From: Geomonas sp. Red32
GTDB lineage: Bacteria; Desulfobacterota; Desulfuromonadia; Geobacterales; Geobacteraceae
DNA: 64,000 bases
Assembly (NCBI RefSeq): GCF_023652955.1
Contig: NZ_JAKLOY010000001.1
Coordinates: 1,547,196-1,611,195 of the forward strand
Direction of reading: 5' to 3'
Shown: piece after piece, positions 38,704 to 46,699 of the stretch
Position numbering within the stretch: the stretch's first letter is position 1
How the letters are laid out: each line of letters opens with the position of its first letter
The notes under the pieces: model-generated
The model's input: the letters and a program-made list of their open reading frames with translations, nothing else
The model's database searches: none
Told to the model about the DNA's origin: nothing
Program-made: the position numbers and the translations under genes

Positions 38704-40410
38704 TCAGAGCAGGTCCGCCAGGTCTAGAATGGTTACCAGTTCCCCGTCCCCGAGGATGGCCCCGCCGGCCAGGCCGACCAGCTTGGAAAGCGGCCTCCCC
38801 AGCGGTTTCACGTAGAGCTCGTGCTGGCCATGCATCCGGTCCACCACGATCCCCACCCGGCGCCCCTTGGCCTCGGTAACGAAGAGCGGCACGATGCCAG
38901 TCGGGAAGCGCCCCAGCGGAAGCCCGAGCACCCGGTTGAGGCTCAGGAGCTGGACCGGCTCCTCGTCGAGGTAGAAGATCTGGCGCTTGCCGATGGTCTC
39001 GACCTGGTCGCGCCGCAGCTCGACCGTACGGTGCACGGAGGTCACCGGCACCCCCACCTTCAGCGGGCCGCACTGGACGATGAGGGCGTGGATGATGGCG
39101 ATGGTCATCGGCAGCCTCAAGGTGAAGCTGCTCCCCTTGCCCGGCTCCGATTCGATGATGAGGGTCCCCCCCATCTTCTGAACCGAGGCGTTGACGGCGT
39201 CCATGCCGACCCCGCGGCCGGAGACCTCGGTCACCTCGCGGGCGGTCGAGAAGCCGGGGATGCAGGAGAGCATCAGCGCCTGGCGGGGGGAGAGGCGCTC
39301 CGCCTCGTCCTGGGTGATGACCCCCTTGGCGAGCGCCGCCTCGATCATCCGCTGCGGGTCCATCCCGCGTCCGTCGTCGCTTACCGTGATGAGCACCCGG
39401 TCGCGGTCCCGGGAGACCGCCAGTTTCACGAGCCCTTTGGCCGTCTTGCCTGCCGCCAGCCGCTCCTGCGATCCCTCGAGACCGTGGTCGACGGCGTTTC
39501 TCAGTATGTGGTTCAGCGGGTCGATCAGCTGCTCGAGAATGCCGCGGTCCAGGCCGATCTCGCGCCCCTCCAGCTCGAAGTGGAGTTCCTTGCCGACCCC
39601 CTTGGCGAGCGAGCGGACCGAGCGCTGGAAGCGGTCGCAGATGATCTCGAAGGGCATCAGGCGCACCTTCATGACCTCGTCGTGCAGCGAGCGCAAGAGC
39701 TTCCCGTTTTCGGAGATGGCGTCGTCGAGCTCGGGGGAGCCCAACTCGCGGCCGATGTTCAGCAACCGGTGCTTGTTGGTGATCAGCTCGCCGGTCAGGT
39801 TGATCAGGTGGTCGAGGAGCTCGGTCCTCACCCGCACGGTGATCAGCTCCCCCGCCTGCTCCCGTTCCGCCAGCGGGGCGGCCGGTGGGGCGGCCAGCGG
39901 AGCGGCCGACGGGGTGGCCAGAGGGCCCGGCGGCTCAGGCGCCGCTGCTGTTTCCGCCGCGGCGGGCTGCCCCGCCGGGGAGGGGGGGGCGCCCGGGGCT
40001 TCTCCTTCCGGGGCTTGGGGCGGCGCTGCGCCCCCCGGCTGATAGCTCCGCACCCTGGCCGGGAAATCTCCCACCATCCTGCGCGGCACGAGGTCGGCGG
40101 CCACGTCGTTCAGGAGCCCGTCGATAAGGTCGGTTCCCTCCAGGAGGAGATCGGCGATCCCCGCGTCGAAAGGAAGCCCTCCGTCGCGGACCTTGATCAT
40201 CAGGTCCTCCATCCCGTGGGCCACCTCCACCACATCCTGGTACTCCATGGAGGCGGCCATCCCCTTGAGGGAATGGGCGGCCCTGAAGAGCCCGTCGATG
40301 GAGGCACGGTCGGAGGGGGATTCCTCCAACGCCACCACCTGGTTGCCGATGTTCTTCAGGTACTCCCTCGCCTCGGAGAGGAAGAGATTTCGGTACTGCG
40401 ACATATCCAT
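38704..40410 (-). CDS. cheA: Chemotaxis histidine kinase CheA (lacking a P2 domain)
   Basis: A 568-residue cytoplasmic kinase. P1 (Hpt) has the phospho-accepting His46 in RAAHSLKGMAAS; residues about 125-185 are an Ala/Pro-rich linker where a CheY-binding P2 domain normally lies, but no P2 is seen. P3 dimerisation follows (LLDHLINLTGELITNKHRLL), then the P4 ATPase with the N box DPLNHILRNAVDHGLE, G1 DDGRGMDP and G2 SGRGVGMD, and a P5 CheW-like domain (LKVGVPVTSVHRTVEL). ATG at 40410 gives MDMSQYRN. It follows cheY by four bases. Confidence 0.93.
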   Translation of the reverse strand: MDMSQYRNLFLSEAREYLKNIGNQVVALEESPSDRASIDGLFRAAHSLKGMAASMEYQDVVEVAHGMEDLMIKVRDGGLPFDAGIADLLLEGTDLIDGLLNDVAADLVPRRMVGDFPARVRSYQPGGAAPPQAPEGEAPGAPPSPAGQPAAAETAAAPEPPGPLATPSAAPLAAPPAAPLAEREQAGELITVRVRTELLDHLINLTGELITNKHRLLNIGRELGSPELDDAISENGKLLRSLHDEVMKVRLMPFEIICDRFQRSVRSLAKGVGKELHFELEGREIGLDRGILEQLIDPLNHILRNAVDHGLEGSQERLAAGKTAKGLVKLAVSRDRDRVLITVSDDGRGMDPQRMIEAALAKGVITQDEAERLSPRQALMLSCIPGFSTAREVTEVSGRGVGMDAVNASVQKMGGTLIIESEPGKGSSFTLRLPMTIAIIHALIVQCGPLKVGVPVTSVHRTVELRRDQVETIGKRQIFYLDEEPVQLLSLNRVLGLPLGRFPTGIVPLFVTEAKGRRVGIVVDRMHGQHELYVKPLGRPLSKLVGLAGGAILGDGELVTILDLADLL

Positions 40411-40414
40411 GGAA

Positions 40415-40780
40415 TCAGCCTTCGACCACTTCCCTGACTACCCGGGCCACCAGCTCGGGGTTGAACGGCTTGACAATGAAGGCCTTGGCGCCGGCCTCGG
40501 TGGCCGAGGCGGTGAGGGTCTCCTGTCCCATGGCGGAGCACATGACGACCCTGGCGGCCGGGTCGATCGTCATGATCTCCCTCAGGGCGTCGATGCCGGT
40601 CTTGTTGGGCATCACGATGTCGAGCGTGGTGACGTCCGGACGGCAGTCGCGGAATTTCGTCACCGCCTCGTCGCCGTCGGCAGCCTCCGCCGCGACCTCG
40701 AATCCCTCACCTTCCAGGATGTCGCGGAGCATCTTCCGCATGAAGAGCGAGTCGTCCACTATCATGACCGTCTTGGCCAT
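40415..40780 (-). CDS. cheY: Chemotaxis response regulator CheY
   Basis: A 121-residue stand-alone receiver domain: acidic pocket Asp9-Asp10 in MIVDDSLFMR, phospho-acceptor Asp54 in TTLDIVMPNKTG, and Lys104 in AFIVKPFNPEL. It takes phosphate from CheA and acts on the flagellar switch or, for an alternative pathway, on another output. GGAGGGAGGT precedes the ATG. The gene sits between cheW and cheA. Confidence 0.94.
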   Translation of the reverse strand: MAKTVMIVDDSLFMRKMLRDILEGEGFEVAAEAADGDEAVTKFRDCRPDVTTLDIVMPNKTGIDALREIMTIDPAARVVMCSAMGQETLTASATEAGAKAFIVKPFNPELVARVVREVVEG

Positions 40781-40800
40781 CTACCTACCTCCCTCCGTTG

Positions 40801-41229
40801 CTACGAATTCTTTTTGAGCCCCTGTTCCAGGCTTTCCACCAGGCGATCCACCGCCAGCAGGCGGAAGGTCCCGTGCTCGGTCTCCAGCGTTCCGGTGGCG
40901 ATCGGGTCCCCCTCCAGCGGGGCGGCCCCCAGGATGGCGCCGGCCGGCAGGATGGAGCGCACGCCGTCAACCAGCAGGGCCAGGTGGGCTATCTTGGTGT
41001 CCAGTACCAGCACCTTCCCGTGCTTTCCGCCCCCTTCCCGTCCGATGAAACGTTCGAGGTCGACCAGGGCGGTGAGGTTCCCGTGGAAGTTGATCAGTCC
41101 CACGAAGTGGCGCGGGGCCCGGGGGAACGGGTAGCTCGGCTGGAGCTCCATCACCTCGCAGACCTCGTGCAGCGGGAAGGCAAGCTGCTCGCCTCCGGCG
41201 CTGAAAAGGAGCAGGCGCTCCTCCATCAC
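40801..41229 (-). CDS. cheW: Chemotaxis coupling protein CheW
   Basis: A 142-residue adaptor that links receptors to CheA. Motifs: [20 protein letters not shown] at the start, [20 protein letters not shown] (the typical P-x-x-P-x-x-x-x-G-x-x-x-x-R-G region is replaced by [20 protein letters not shown]), and the terminal strand [16 protein letters not shown]. The ATG overlaps the receptor stop codon by four bases (ATGA), so receptor and adaptor are made together. Confidence 0.92.
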   Translation of the reverse strand: MMEERLLLFSAGGEQLAFPLHEVCEVMELQPSYPFPRAPRHFVGLINFHGNLTALVDLERFIGREGGGKHGKVLVLDTKIAHLALLVDGVRSILPAGAILGAAPLEGDPIATGTLETEHGTFRLLAVDRLVESLEQGLKKNS

Positions 41230-42548
41230 GGCGCGACCTCTTCGCCGGCCTGAAGCGGCTCATCGAGATCGAGGAGGGGGTCGGGCTCCCCGGCCAGCTG
41301 GAATTTCTCCACCGACCGCAACAGCGATTCGGCCAGCTTGGAGAGCTCCTGGGTCTGGTAGACCATCTCCTGCATGGCGGCCGACTGCTCCTCGGTGGCA
41401 GCGGAGACCTCCTGGGTGGAGGCTGCATTGTCCTCGGCAACCTTGGCGATCTCGTCGATCATGGAGACCATCTTGCCGGCGCCGTCGGTCTGCATCTGGG
41501 AGAGGTCGGCGATGGAGTTGGCCTTACGCTCGGTCTCGATGACGGTGCCGAGGATCTGCTTGAAGGCGTCGCCGGTGGTGTCGATGTTTTTCTTCCCCGC
41601 CACCACGTTGCGTGAGCTCTCGGTGATGGTCTCCTGCAGCTTGTGGCTCTCCACCTTGACGAGGCCGATCATGTCGAGGATCTCGGTGGCGCTCTTGGCG
41701 CTGCCGTCGGCGAGCTTTCTCACCTCCTCGGCGACCACCCCGAACCCCTTGCCGTACTCGCCGGCGCGGGCCGCCTCGATGGAGGCGTTCAGGGCGAGGA
41801 GGTTGGTCTGGCGGGCCATCTCCACGATGAAGTCGGCGATCTTGCCGACCTGCTGGAGCTTGCCGTTTAAGTCCATGAACTGGAGGCTGATCAGCTCGAC
41901 CGAGTCGAAGAAGCTCTTCATCCGCTCCAGGGAGTCGTTGGCGAGCTCCTCGCCGCGCTGGGCGGTGAAGCTCGTGTCGCGGGCGGCCTTGGCGGTCTCT
42001 TTGGCGCGGCGGGCAACCAGGTCGACCGAGATGGCCATCTCGTGGATCACCTTGGAGCTCTTGGTGACCATCTCCGCCTGGTTCTCGGCGCCGCGCGAGA
42101 TCTGCTCGATGGCCTGGGCCACCTCCTCGGTGGAGGCGTTGATCTGCAGCGCGGTGGAGGAGAGGGTGCGGGAGGATTCCGAAACCCGCTCCGAGGTCCC
42201 CCTGATCTGGCGGACCAGGATCCTCAGGCTCTCCACCATGGTGTTGATGGAGACCGCCATGTCGTGGGTCTCGTCGGGGAAGCGGGGCTGGCCGACCGGG
42301 ACGTCCTTGGAGAGATCCCCCTTGCTGATGGCGTCGGTGGCCCCCCGCAAGAGCGAGATGTTCTTGGTGAAGCTTTTCGAGAAAAAAGAGCCGAGGATCA
42401 GGCCGATGGTGAGCGCCACCGTGTAGGTGAGGAGGGTGGTGACCGGTGGTGAGTAGCCGAGACCGCCGACCCAGGAGGGGACGAAGGCGGTGCTTCCGAC
42501 CACGGCCAGGAATCCGAGGATGAATTTGTAGCCGATCTGGATGTACAT
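41226..42548 (-). CDS. Methyl-accepting chemotaxis protein without a periplasmic sensor
   Basis: A 440-residue receptor. Two membrane helices (residues about 8-26 and 37-58) are joined by a loop of only some ten residues, so there is no periplasmic ligand-binding domain. HAMP-like sequence ([20 protein letters not shown]) and a coiled-coil signalling domain follow, with the hairpin tip [20 protein letters not shown]. It may sense membrane or cytoplasmic state, or a partner protein. AAGGAG precedes the ATG. As the only receptor in this operon it is the natural input of the CheA encoded here. Confidence 0.93.
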   Translation of the reverse strand: MYIQIGYKFILGFLAVVGSTAFVPSWVGGLGYSPPVTTLLTYTVALTIGLILGSFFSKSFTKNISLLRGATDAISKGDLSKDVPVGQPRFPDETHDMAVSINTMVESLRILVRQIRGTSERVSESSRTLSSTALQINASTEEVAQAIEQISRGAENQAEMVTKSSKVIHEMAISVDLVARRAKETAKAARDTSFTAQRGEELANDSLERMKSFFDSVELISLQFMDLNGKLQQVGKIADFIVEMARQTNLLALNASIEAARAGEYGKGFGVVAEEVRKLADGSAKSATEILDMIGLVKVESHKLQETITESSRNVVAGKKNIDTTGDAFKQILGTVIETERKANSIADLSQMQTDGAGKMVSMIDEIAKVAEDNAASTQEVSAATEEQSAAMQEMVYQTQELSKLAESLLRSVEKFQLAGEPDPLLDLDEPLQAGEEVAP

Positions 42549-42584
42549 ATTGCCATGCTCCTTTTTCTGTGAAGCTTTTACGAA

Positions 42585-43421
42585 CTAGAGAACCCGGTAG
42601 ATCCTCTCCACCGGACAGACGGTCCGGAAGCGACGGCGGACCGAGCCGAAGATGGTCTCGGACTTGCCGAGCACCAGCATCCCGCCGGGCCCCAGGGCGT
42701 CGGCGAAACGGTTGAGGATGGCCTCCTGCCTTCCCCGTTCGAAGTAGATGAGCACGTTGCGGCAGAGGATGAGGTCGCTCTCCGGGCAGGCCACCTCGTC
42801 GTTGAGGTCGGCCTGGTAGAAGGTGACCAGCGAGCGGATCTCCCCGCAAAGCTCGTACTGCGCCCCCTGCCCGGTGAACCAGCGGGTGAGCCGCTCGGCA
42901 GAGACCTGGTTCAGCCGGTCCGGGTGGAAAAGCCCGGCGCGGGCTGCGGCCAGCACGTTCTGGTCCACGTCGCATCCCCTCAGCTGGAAGAGCCCCCGGC
43001 CGAGCTGGTCGGCGAAACGCTCGGCCAAGAGGATGGCCATCCCGTACGGCTCTTCCCCCGCCGCGCATCCCACCGACAGTATCCGCACCGGCTCCGGGGA
43101 GCGGCGGGCGAGGAGCTCGGGGAGGGTCTCGGCGGCAAGCTTGTCGAAGGTGCTGGGATTCCTGAAAAAATGGGAGACGTGGATGGTGAGGGTACGGAGC
43201 AGCCTTTCCTGCTCGGCGGGGTCTTCGGTCAATAGGGCGCTGTAGGCCTCGACCGAAGGGGATTCGGTGGCCCTGACCCGGATGTTGATGCGCCTTTTGA
43301 CGCACTGATCCTTGTACCCGTCCAGGCTGAATCCTGTACGGGCCTTGAGGATACGGCCGATGATCTCGAAGGTTTCCGGCGGTATCTCGGGTTCGCGGGA
43401 GGCCAAGAGCTCACTCAGCAT
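42585..43421 (-). CDS. cheR: Chemotaxis protein methyltransferase CheR
   Basis: A 278-residue S-adenosylmethionine-dependent enzyme that methylates receptor Glu residues. The N-terminal helical domain (EIIGRILKARTGFSLDGYKD, CVKRRINIRVRATE) is followed by LTIHVSHFFRNPSTFDKLA, the SAM-binding PVRILSVGCAAGEEPYGMAI, and DLILCRNVLIYFERGRQEAI, all standard. The frame is open 37 codons further upstream; the ATG at 43421 gives the usual length, though no clear ribosome site is seen, so the start is uncertain. It is the first gene of the che operon; no cheB is found. Confidence 0.93.
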   Translation of the reverse strand: MLSELLASREPEIPPETFEIIGRILKARTGFSLDGYKDQCVKRRINIRVRATESPSVEAYSALLTEDPAEQERLLRTLTIHVSHFFRNPSTFDKLAAETLPELLARRSPEPVRILSVGCAAGEEPYGMAILLAERFADQLGRGLFQLRGCDVDQNVLAAARAGLFHPDRLNQVSAERLTRWFTGQGAQYELCGEIRSLVTFYQADLNDEVACPESDLILCRNVLIYFERGRQEAILNRFADALGPGGMLVLGKSETIFGSVRRRFRTVCPVERIYRVL

Positions 43422-43523
43422 GGGGTGCCGGTGGCCAGGGCCGCCTGCCCGGCACCTCGGGACGTGGGGGACATCTGAAACCTCTGCCGTTCGATGATGA
43501 GGAATACAGCTTAAATGAAGTTC

Positions 43524-43552
43524 CCATAACACAGGTTCCCGGGAAAAGTCAA
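43524..43552 (-). promoter_or_regulatory. Putative promoter of the chemotaxis operon
   Basis: On the minus strand TTGACT (43552-43547), 17 bases, TTATGG (43529-43524), about 100 bases before the cheR start. The -10 box is poor; no sigma-28 pattern was seen. Confidence 0.35.
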
Positions 43553-43609
43553 TGAACTCCCGCGCCTTGGGCCCTCATGAGCCGATCGCCTCCCCGCTCT
43601 TACGCCAAT

Positions 43610-43637
43610 AAAAAAGCCCCGCCGGGTGGCGGGGCCT
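43610..43637 (-). terminator. Rho-independent terminator of the aminotransferase gene
   Basis: Read on the minus strand GCCCCGCC, loop ACCC, GGCGGGGC and a run of six T; it begins a few bases after the stop codon at 43644. Confidence 0.92.
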
Positions 43638-43643
43638 TGAGCA

Positions 43644-44948
43644 TCAGGAGGCGAGGTACTGGGCGATCTTGTCGGTCAGGGTGCCGTAGATCCTCCGGCA
43701 CTCCGCCTCGTCGCGCTCCAGCAGGGTGACGCGGAACCCCTGCAGCCCCGTGTTGAAGGAGGAGAGCGGCACCACGCAGATGCCGGTGTGGGCCAGCACG
43801 TAGTAGACGAAACGCTTGTCGGGAGCGACCCCGGGGGCGTTCACGATGTTCTCCACCAGCTCCCGCACCTCGGCGTTCTCGATGGGGAGCGTCTGGGTGT
43901 TGTTCAGGACCCCCTCCTTGAAGGGGACCGCCATGTAGAAGGCGCCGTTGGTCCGGTTCACCGACAGGGACGGGATCTTCTTCAGGGCGTCGTAGGTGAT
44001 GTTGCTCATCTTCTGGTAACGCGCGATCCGCTCGTTCAGGTAGAGCTGGTAGTTTTCGTGCTTCATGATGGTCGGCAGGCAGCGCTGGGGGAGCGTGGTC
44101 GAGCAGACCTCGTTCATCTTGGTGGAGAGGATGGAGTTGACGAACTTCTTGAAGCGGGCGTCGCGGTCGCCGTTGTAGACCTCGATCCAGCCGCAGCGGG
44201 AGCCGGGCCACGGGAGCTCCTTGGAGATCCCCTTCATGGCGATGGCGGGGACGTCGCCGATCACGTCGGAGATGGGGACCGTGGTCTCGCCGTTGTAGAC
44301 GATGTTGCCGTAGACCTCGTCGGCGATGATGAAGAGGTCGTAGGTGCGGGCGATCTCGACGATCTTTTTGAGCACCTCCGGCGGGTAGACCATCCCGGTC
44401 GGGTTGTCCGGGTTGATGATCATGATGCCGGCGATCTGGGGGTTGTACTTGACGTGGCACTCCAGGTCATCCATGTCCGGGTACCAGTTATCTTCCGGCT
44501 TCAGCCGGTAGCAGACCGGGCTCGCGTTGGCGTGGGCGGCCTCGCCGATGGAGTGGGTGGTGTAGGTCGGCGACGGCATCAGCACGCGGCTCTCCGGGCG
44601 GAGGTTGCCGTAGACCTTGGCGATGGCGTCCCCCAGGCCGTTGAAGAAGATGATATCGTCCGGGGTGATCTGCGCCCCGCCCCGCTTGTTGGTGAGCTCG
44701 CAGAGGAACTCGCGGGTCTCCAGCACCCCGCGGGTCGGGCAGTAGGCGTAGGTCTCGTCTTCCATGGCCGCGCCCGCCACGATCTCCTTCATCCAGGCCG
44801 GGATCTGCTCCCCCTTGACGATCGGGTCGCCGATGTTCTCCCAGTTGATCTTCACGCCGAAGCGCTGCACCTTCTCGGCCACGGTGACGATGTTCCTGAT
44901 CTCGTAGGTCAGTTCTCCCGCGCCGGGAGTGACAATCTCGTTGCGCAT
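43644..44948 (-). CDS. PLP-dependent class I/II aminotransferase, alanine/aspartate type
   Basis: A 434-residue fold-type I aminotransferase. Seen are YAYCPTRGVLETREFLCELT, the substrate Tyr region SPTYTTHS, IIINPDNPTGMVYPPEVLKK with the Asn that holds the cofactor, ADEVYGNIVYNG with the PLP-pairing Asp, the Schiff-base Lys in AMKGISKELPWPGSRCGWIE and the carboxylate-binding Arg in GFRVTLLE. Substrate is not certain; AlaA/AlaC-type alanine transaminases share this layout. The leader upstream, which encodes five Ala codons and a terminator, argues for alanine synthesis. GGGGGAAAG precedes the ATG. Confidence 0.88.
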   Translation of the reverse strand: MRNEIVTPGAGELTYEIRNIVTVAEKVQRFGVKINWENIGDPIVKGEQIPAWMKEIVAGAAMEDETYAYCPTRGVLETREFLCELTNKRGGAQITPDDIIFFNGLGDAIAKVYGNLRPESRVLMPSPTYTTHSIGEAAHANASPVCYRLKPEDNWYPDMDDLECHVKYNPQIAGIMIINPDNPTGMVYPPEVLKKIVEIARTYDLFIIADEVYGNIVYNGETTVPISDVIGDVPAIAMKGISKELPWPGSRCGWIEVYNGDRDARFKKFVNSILSTKMNEVCSTTLPQRCLPTIMKHENYQLYLNERIARYQKMSNITYDALKKIPSLSVNRTNGAFYMAVPFKEGVLNNTQTLPIENAEVRELVENIVNAPGVAPDKRFVYYVLAHTGICVVPLSSFNTGLQGFRVTLLERDEAECRRIYGTLTDKIAQYLAS

Positions 44949-44995
44949 CTCTTTCCCCCTAAAGGCACCCTTGCGTTTATTTGGTTTAGATATAC

Positions 44996-45025
44996 AAAAA
45001 GGCCGCAGGTGTCCCCCACGGCCTT
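44996..45025 (-). terminator. Attenuator/terminator in the leader of the aminotransferase gene
   Basis: On the minus strand AAGGCCGTGGG and CCTGCGGCCTT form a GC-rich stem followed by TTTTT, 47 bases before the aminotransferase ATG and 43 bases after the leader-peptide stop codon. An upstream segment (GCCGCCACTGCTG, 45064-45052) can pair with the first arm (six of seven positions in CCGCCAC against GTGGGGG), which would undo the terminator. Confidence 0.75.
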
Positions 45026-45068
45026 CAGTAAACGATCTGGTTTTTCTGAATCAGCAGTGGCGGCTCTG

Positions 45069-45134
45069 TCAGTTGATGGCCGCTGCTGCTGCGCGGTGGA
45101 CAGGGCCACCGGATGTAACGCTGTTAGTTTGCAT
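45069..45134 (-). CDS. Putative alanine-rich leader peptide (21 aa)
   Basis: The frame reads MQTNSVTSGGPVHR, then five consecutive Ala (codons GCA GCA GCA GCG GCC), then Ile-Asn and TGA. The Ala codons lie in the 5' arm of a hairpin whose 3' arm can alternatively pair with the terminator at 44996-45025. This is the classical plan of amino-acid operon attenuators, with Ala as the sensed residue and an alanine-type aminotransferase downstream. The promoter boxes at 45142-45170 would place the transcript start within a few bases of the ATG, so translation may be leaderless or nearly so. Expression is untested. Confidence 0.65.
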   Translation of the reverse strand: MQTNSVTSGGPVHRAAAAAIN

Positions 45135-45141
45135 GGACCTT

Positions 45142-45170
45142 CGAATAACACGGAGGGGGTATCTTGTCAA
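45142..45170 (-). promoter_or_regulatory. Promoter of the leader peptide-aminotransferase unit
   Basis: On the minus strand TTGACA (45170-45165), 17 bases, TATTCG (45147-45142). The -35 box overlaps the stop codon of the SH3-like gene. Seven bases separate the -10 box from the leader-peptide ATG. Confidence 0.6.
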
Positions 45171-45757
45171 CGCTTTTCTAATTCGTCCCCCTCCGGGGTT
45201 CCGATAATGAGGCGGCCATCGCGGTCGCGCCATTTTATCCATCCCGAGGGGGAGTCGAGAAGCGCCCACGGCCCCTCGGCCTTGAGCACCCTGACCGGCT
45301 GCAGCGGCGGCACGCTTCCCAGCACGAGCGCCTCGCCGGAGGGGGCACCCTTCACCGCCTGGTCGGCCTTCCTGACTCCGGAGAGCATCTGCAGCTCGCG
45401 GCCGGCCAGGTACTCCGGCCACTCGAGGAACTTCCAGGAGCGGCGCTTTTCGACCCAGCCGGTCCTCCCGGCGTCGTCGTAGGCGAGCTGCACCCAGCCG
45501 CCGCGGCGGGCCATCACCGCCAGCACCGGCTCGCTCTCGCTTCCCGCGAGCCGCGGGAGCCGGTCCGAGCGGGTCTCCACCATCCTCCCCACTCCCGGCT
45601 CCACGTACATGACGATGTCGGCCGCACCCCCCTCGGGGGCCTCGGCGACCACCAGCACGCCGCAACCGGCGAAGGGGCGCTGGGGCCAGAGGGCACCCAG
45701 GGCAGGGGCGGCGAGCAGGACGGCCAAAAGGATGGCAACGGGGAGGGGGCGTCTCAT
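45167..45757 (-). CDS. Exported SH3-like domain protein
   Basis: A 196-residue protein with a signal peptide (MRRPLPVAILLAVLLAAPAL ending GA) and two bacterial SH3-like units: RSDRLPRLAGSESEPVLAVM then GGWVQLAYDDAGRTGWVEKR near residues 65-105, and VPPLQPVRVLKAEGPWALLD then SGWIKWRDRDG near 150-182. Such domains often bind peptidoglycan or metal ions. Its ATG overlaps the cupin gene's stop by four bases, so it is the third gene of the VOC-cupin-SH3 operon. Function unknown. Confidence 0.78.
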   Translation of the reverse strand: MRRPLPVAILLAVLLAAPALGALWPQRPFAGCGVLVVAEAPEGGAADIVMYVEPGVGRMVETRSDRLPRLAGSESEPVLAVMARRGGWVQLAYDDAGRTGWVEKRRSWKFLEWPEYLAGRELQMLSGVRKADQAVKGAPSGEALVLGSVPPLQPVRVLKAEGPWALLDSPSGWIKWRDRDGRLIIGTPEGDELEKR

Positions 45758-46221
45758 CGGGAGAAGAGGGCGCGGAGCGCTTCCAGGTAGGCGGCCGCCT
45801 CGGGGGTCCCTTCGGCGGGGGCGAAGGTGCCCACCTCCTCGGGGGAGAGCGGGAGGTACGGGCCCGCCTTGGCCTCGAAGAAGATGGTGCCCGGCGCGAG
45901 CGACACCGCCCCGTGGAACTCGCCGTGCGGGATGTCGGCCGCGACGGCCCCCGCCGGTTCGAGGAGCGCGGTGCCGGTCACCTTCCCCTCCCGGTCGAAG
46001 CTCACCACGCCGAGTTTACCCCGGATGAGCACGAAGGTCTCGTCCTTGTCGGGGTTGAGGTGCCGGTGGGGGCGGATGTAGGAGTCCGGTTCGATGGCGT
46101 TGAAGAGCCGGTGGCAGGCGCTCTGGTCGCTTCCATGGAGGTTGTGGTTCTTGCGGAGCCGCGGCGAGCGGCGGGCCTCCTCGGCGACCGCGTCGAGGAC
46201 GGAAGCTTCGATCGCTTTCAT
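45754..46221 (-). CDS. WbuC-like cupin-fold metalloprotein
   Basis: A 155-residue cupin. The WbuC-type N-terminal stretch RKNHNLHGSDQSACHRLFNA is followed by the metal-binding cupin motif SYIRPHRHLNPDKDETFVLI (His, His, Glu) and a second motif PHGEFHGAVSL with further His. WbuC genes lie in O-antigen clusters, but no such cluster is here, and the activity is unknown. It lies four bases after the VOC gene and overlaps the SH3 gene. Confidence 0.85.
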   Translation of the reverse strand: MKAIEASVLDAVAEEARRSPRLRKNHNLHGSDQSACHRLFNAIEPDSYIRPHRHLNPDKDETFVLIRGKLGVVSFDREGKVTGTALLEPAGAVAADIPHGEFHGAVSLAPGTIFFEAKAGPYLPLSPEEVGTFAPAEGTPEAAAYLEALRALFSR

Positions 46222-46225
46222 CGGG

Positions 46226-46579
46226 CTACATCTCCACCAGGGCCAACTCGTTGCCGTCGGGGTCGGCCACCACCGCCATCTTCCCCCACGGGGTCTTCTC
46301 GAGGGGCTCGGTGAAGCGGACCCCCTGGGCGGTGAGCCGCTGGCAGAGCTCTTCGAGCTCCTTGACGCTGAGGGTAACCCCGGTGTGGCGGCCGACCAGC
46401 TTCTGGGCCGCCTCGTGCATGGCGAGCGAGATCCCGAGCGTGGTGCCCTGGCCGGGGAGGAATTCCATCATGTATTCGGTCTCCCCGCCCGGCTCCAGAC
46501 CGAGTTGTTCGCGGTAAAAGGTGCGGGCGTTGGGGATATTCCTGACGAATACGACTACGTTCTTAATTTTTTCTACCAT
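46226..46579 (-). CDS. VOC (glyoxalase/bleomycin-resistance) family protein
   Basis: A 117-residue vicinal oxygen chelate protein with two beta-alpha-beta3 units: VEKIKNVVVFVRNIPNARTF and the second half RHTGVTLSVKELEELCQRLT. It ends with the family signature WGKMAVVADPDGNELALVEM, which carries the metal-binding Glu. In many VOC enzymes the first ligand is His; here the position is occupied by Asn/Val in KNVVVFV, so metal binding is in doubt. The start at 46579 follows AGGCGG. It is the first gene of a three-gene operon and divergent from the thiolase-like gene. Confidence 0.85.
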   Translation of the reverse strand: MVEKIKNVVVFVRNIPNARTFYREQLGLEPGGETEYMMEFLPGQGTTLGISLAMHEAAQKLVGRHTGVTLSVKELEELCQRLTAQGVRFTEPLEKTPWGKMAVVADPDGNELALVEM

Positions 46580-46699
46580 AGGGACCGCCTGAGATGGTAT
46601 GTTGTGACAGCGTTCTAATAGATAGCAGAGTGGACCCCCGCTGGCAAGCCTTATGATGGTGCAGCTTGGGCGGGCGGTCCCTTTATCCAGGGGGGCAGT

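Noticed and set aside
44996..45025. Simple terminator of the VOC-cupin-SH3 operon as the only role of this hairpin
   Set aside because: It lies 140 bases after the SH3 stop, and a promoter, Ala-rich frame and alternative pairing lie between; attenuation explains all of them better, though it may also stop upstream transcripts.
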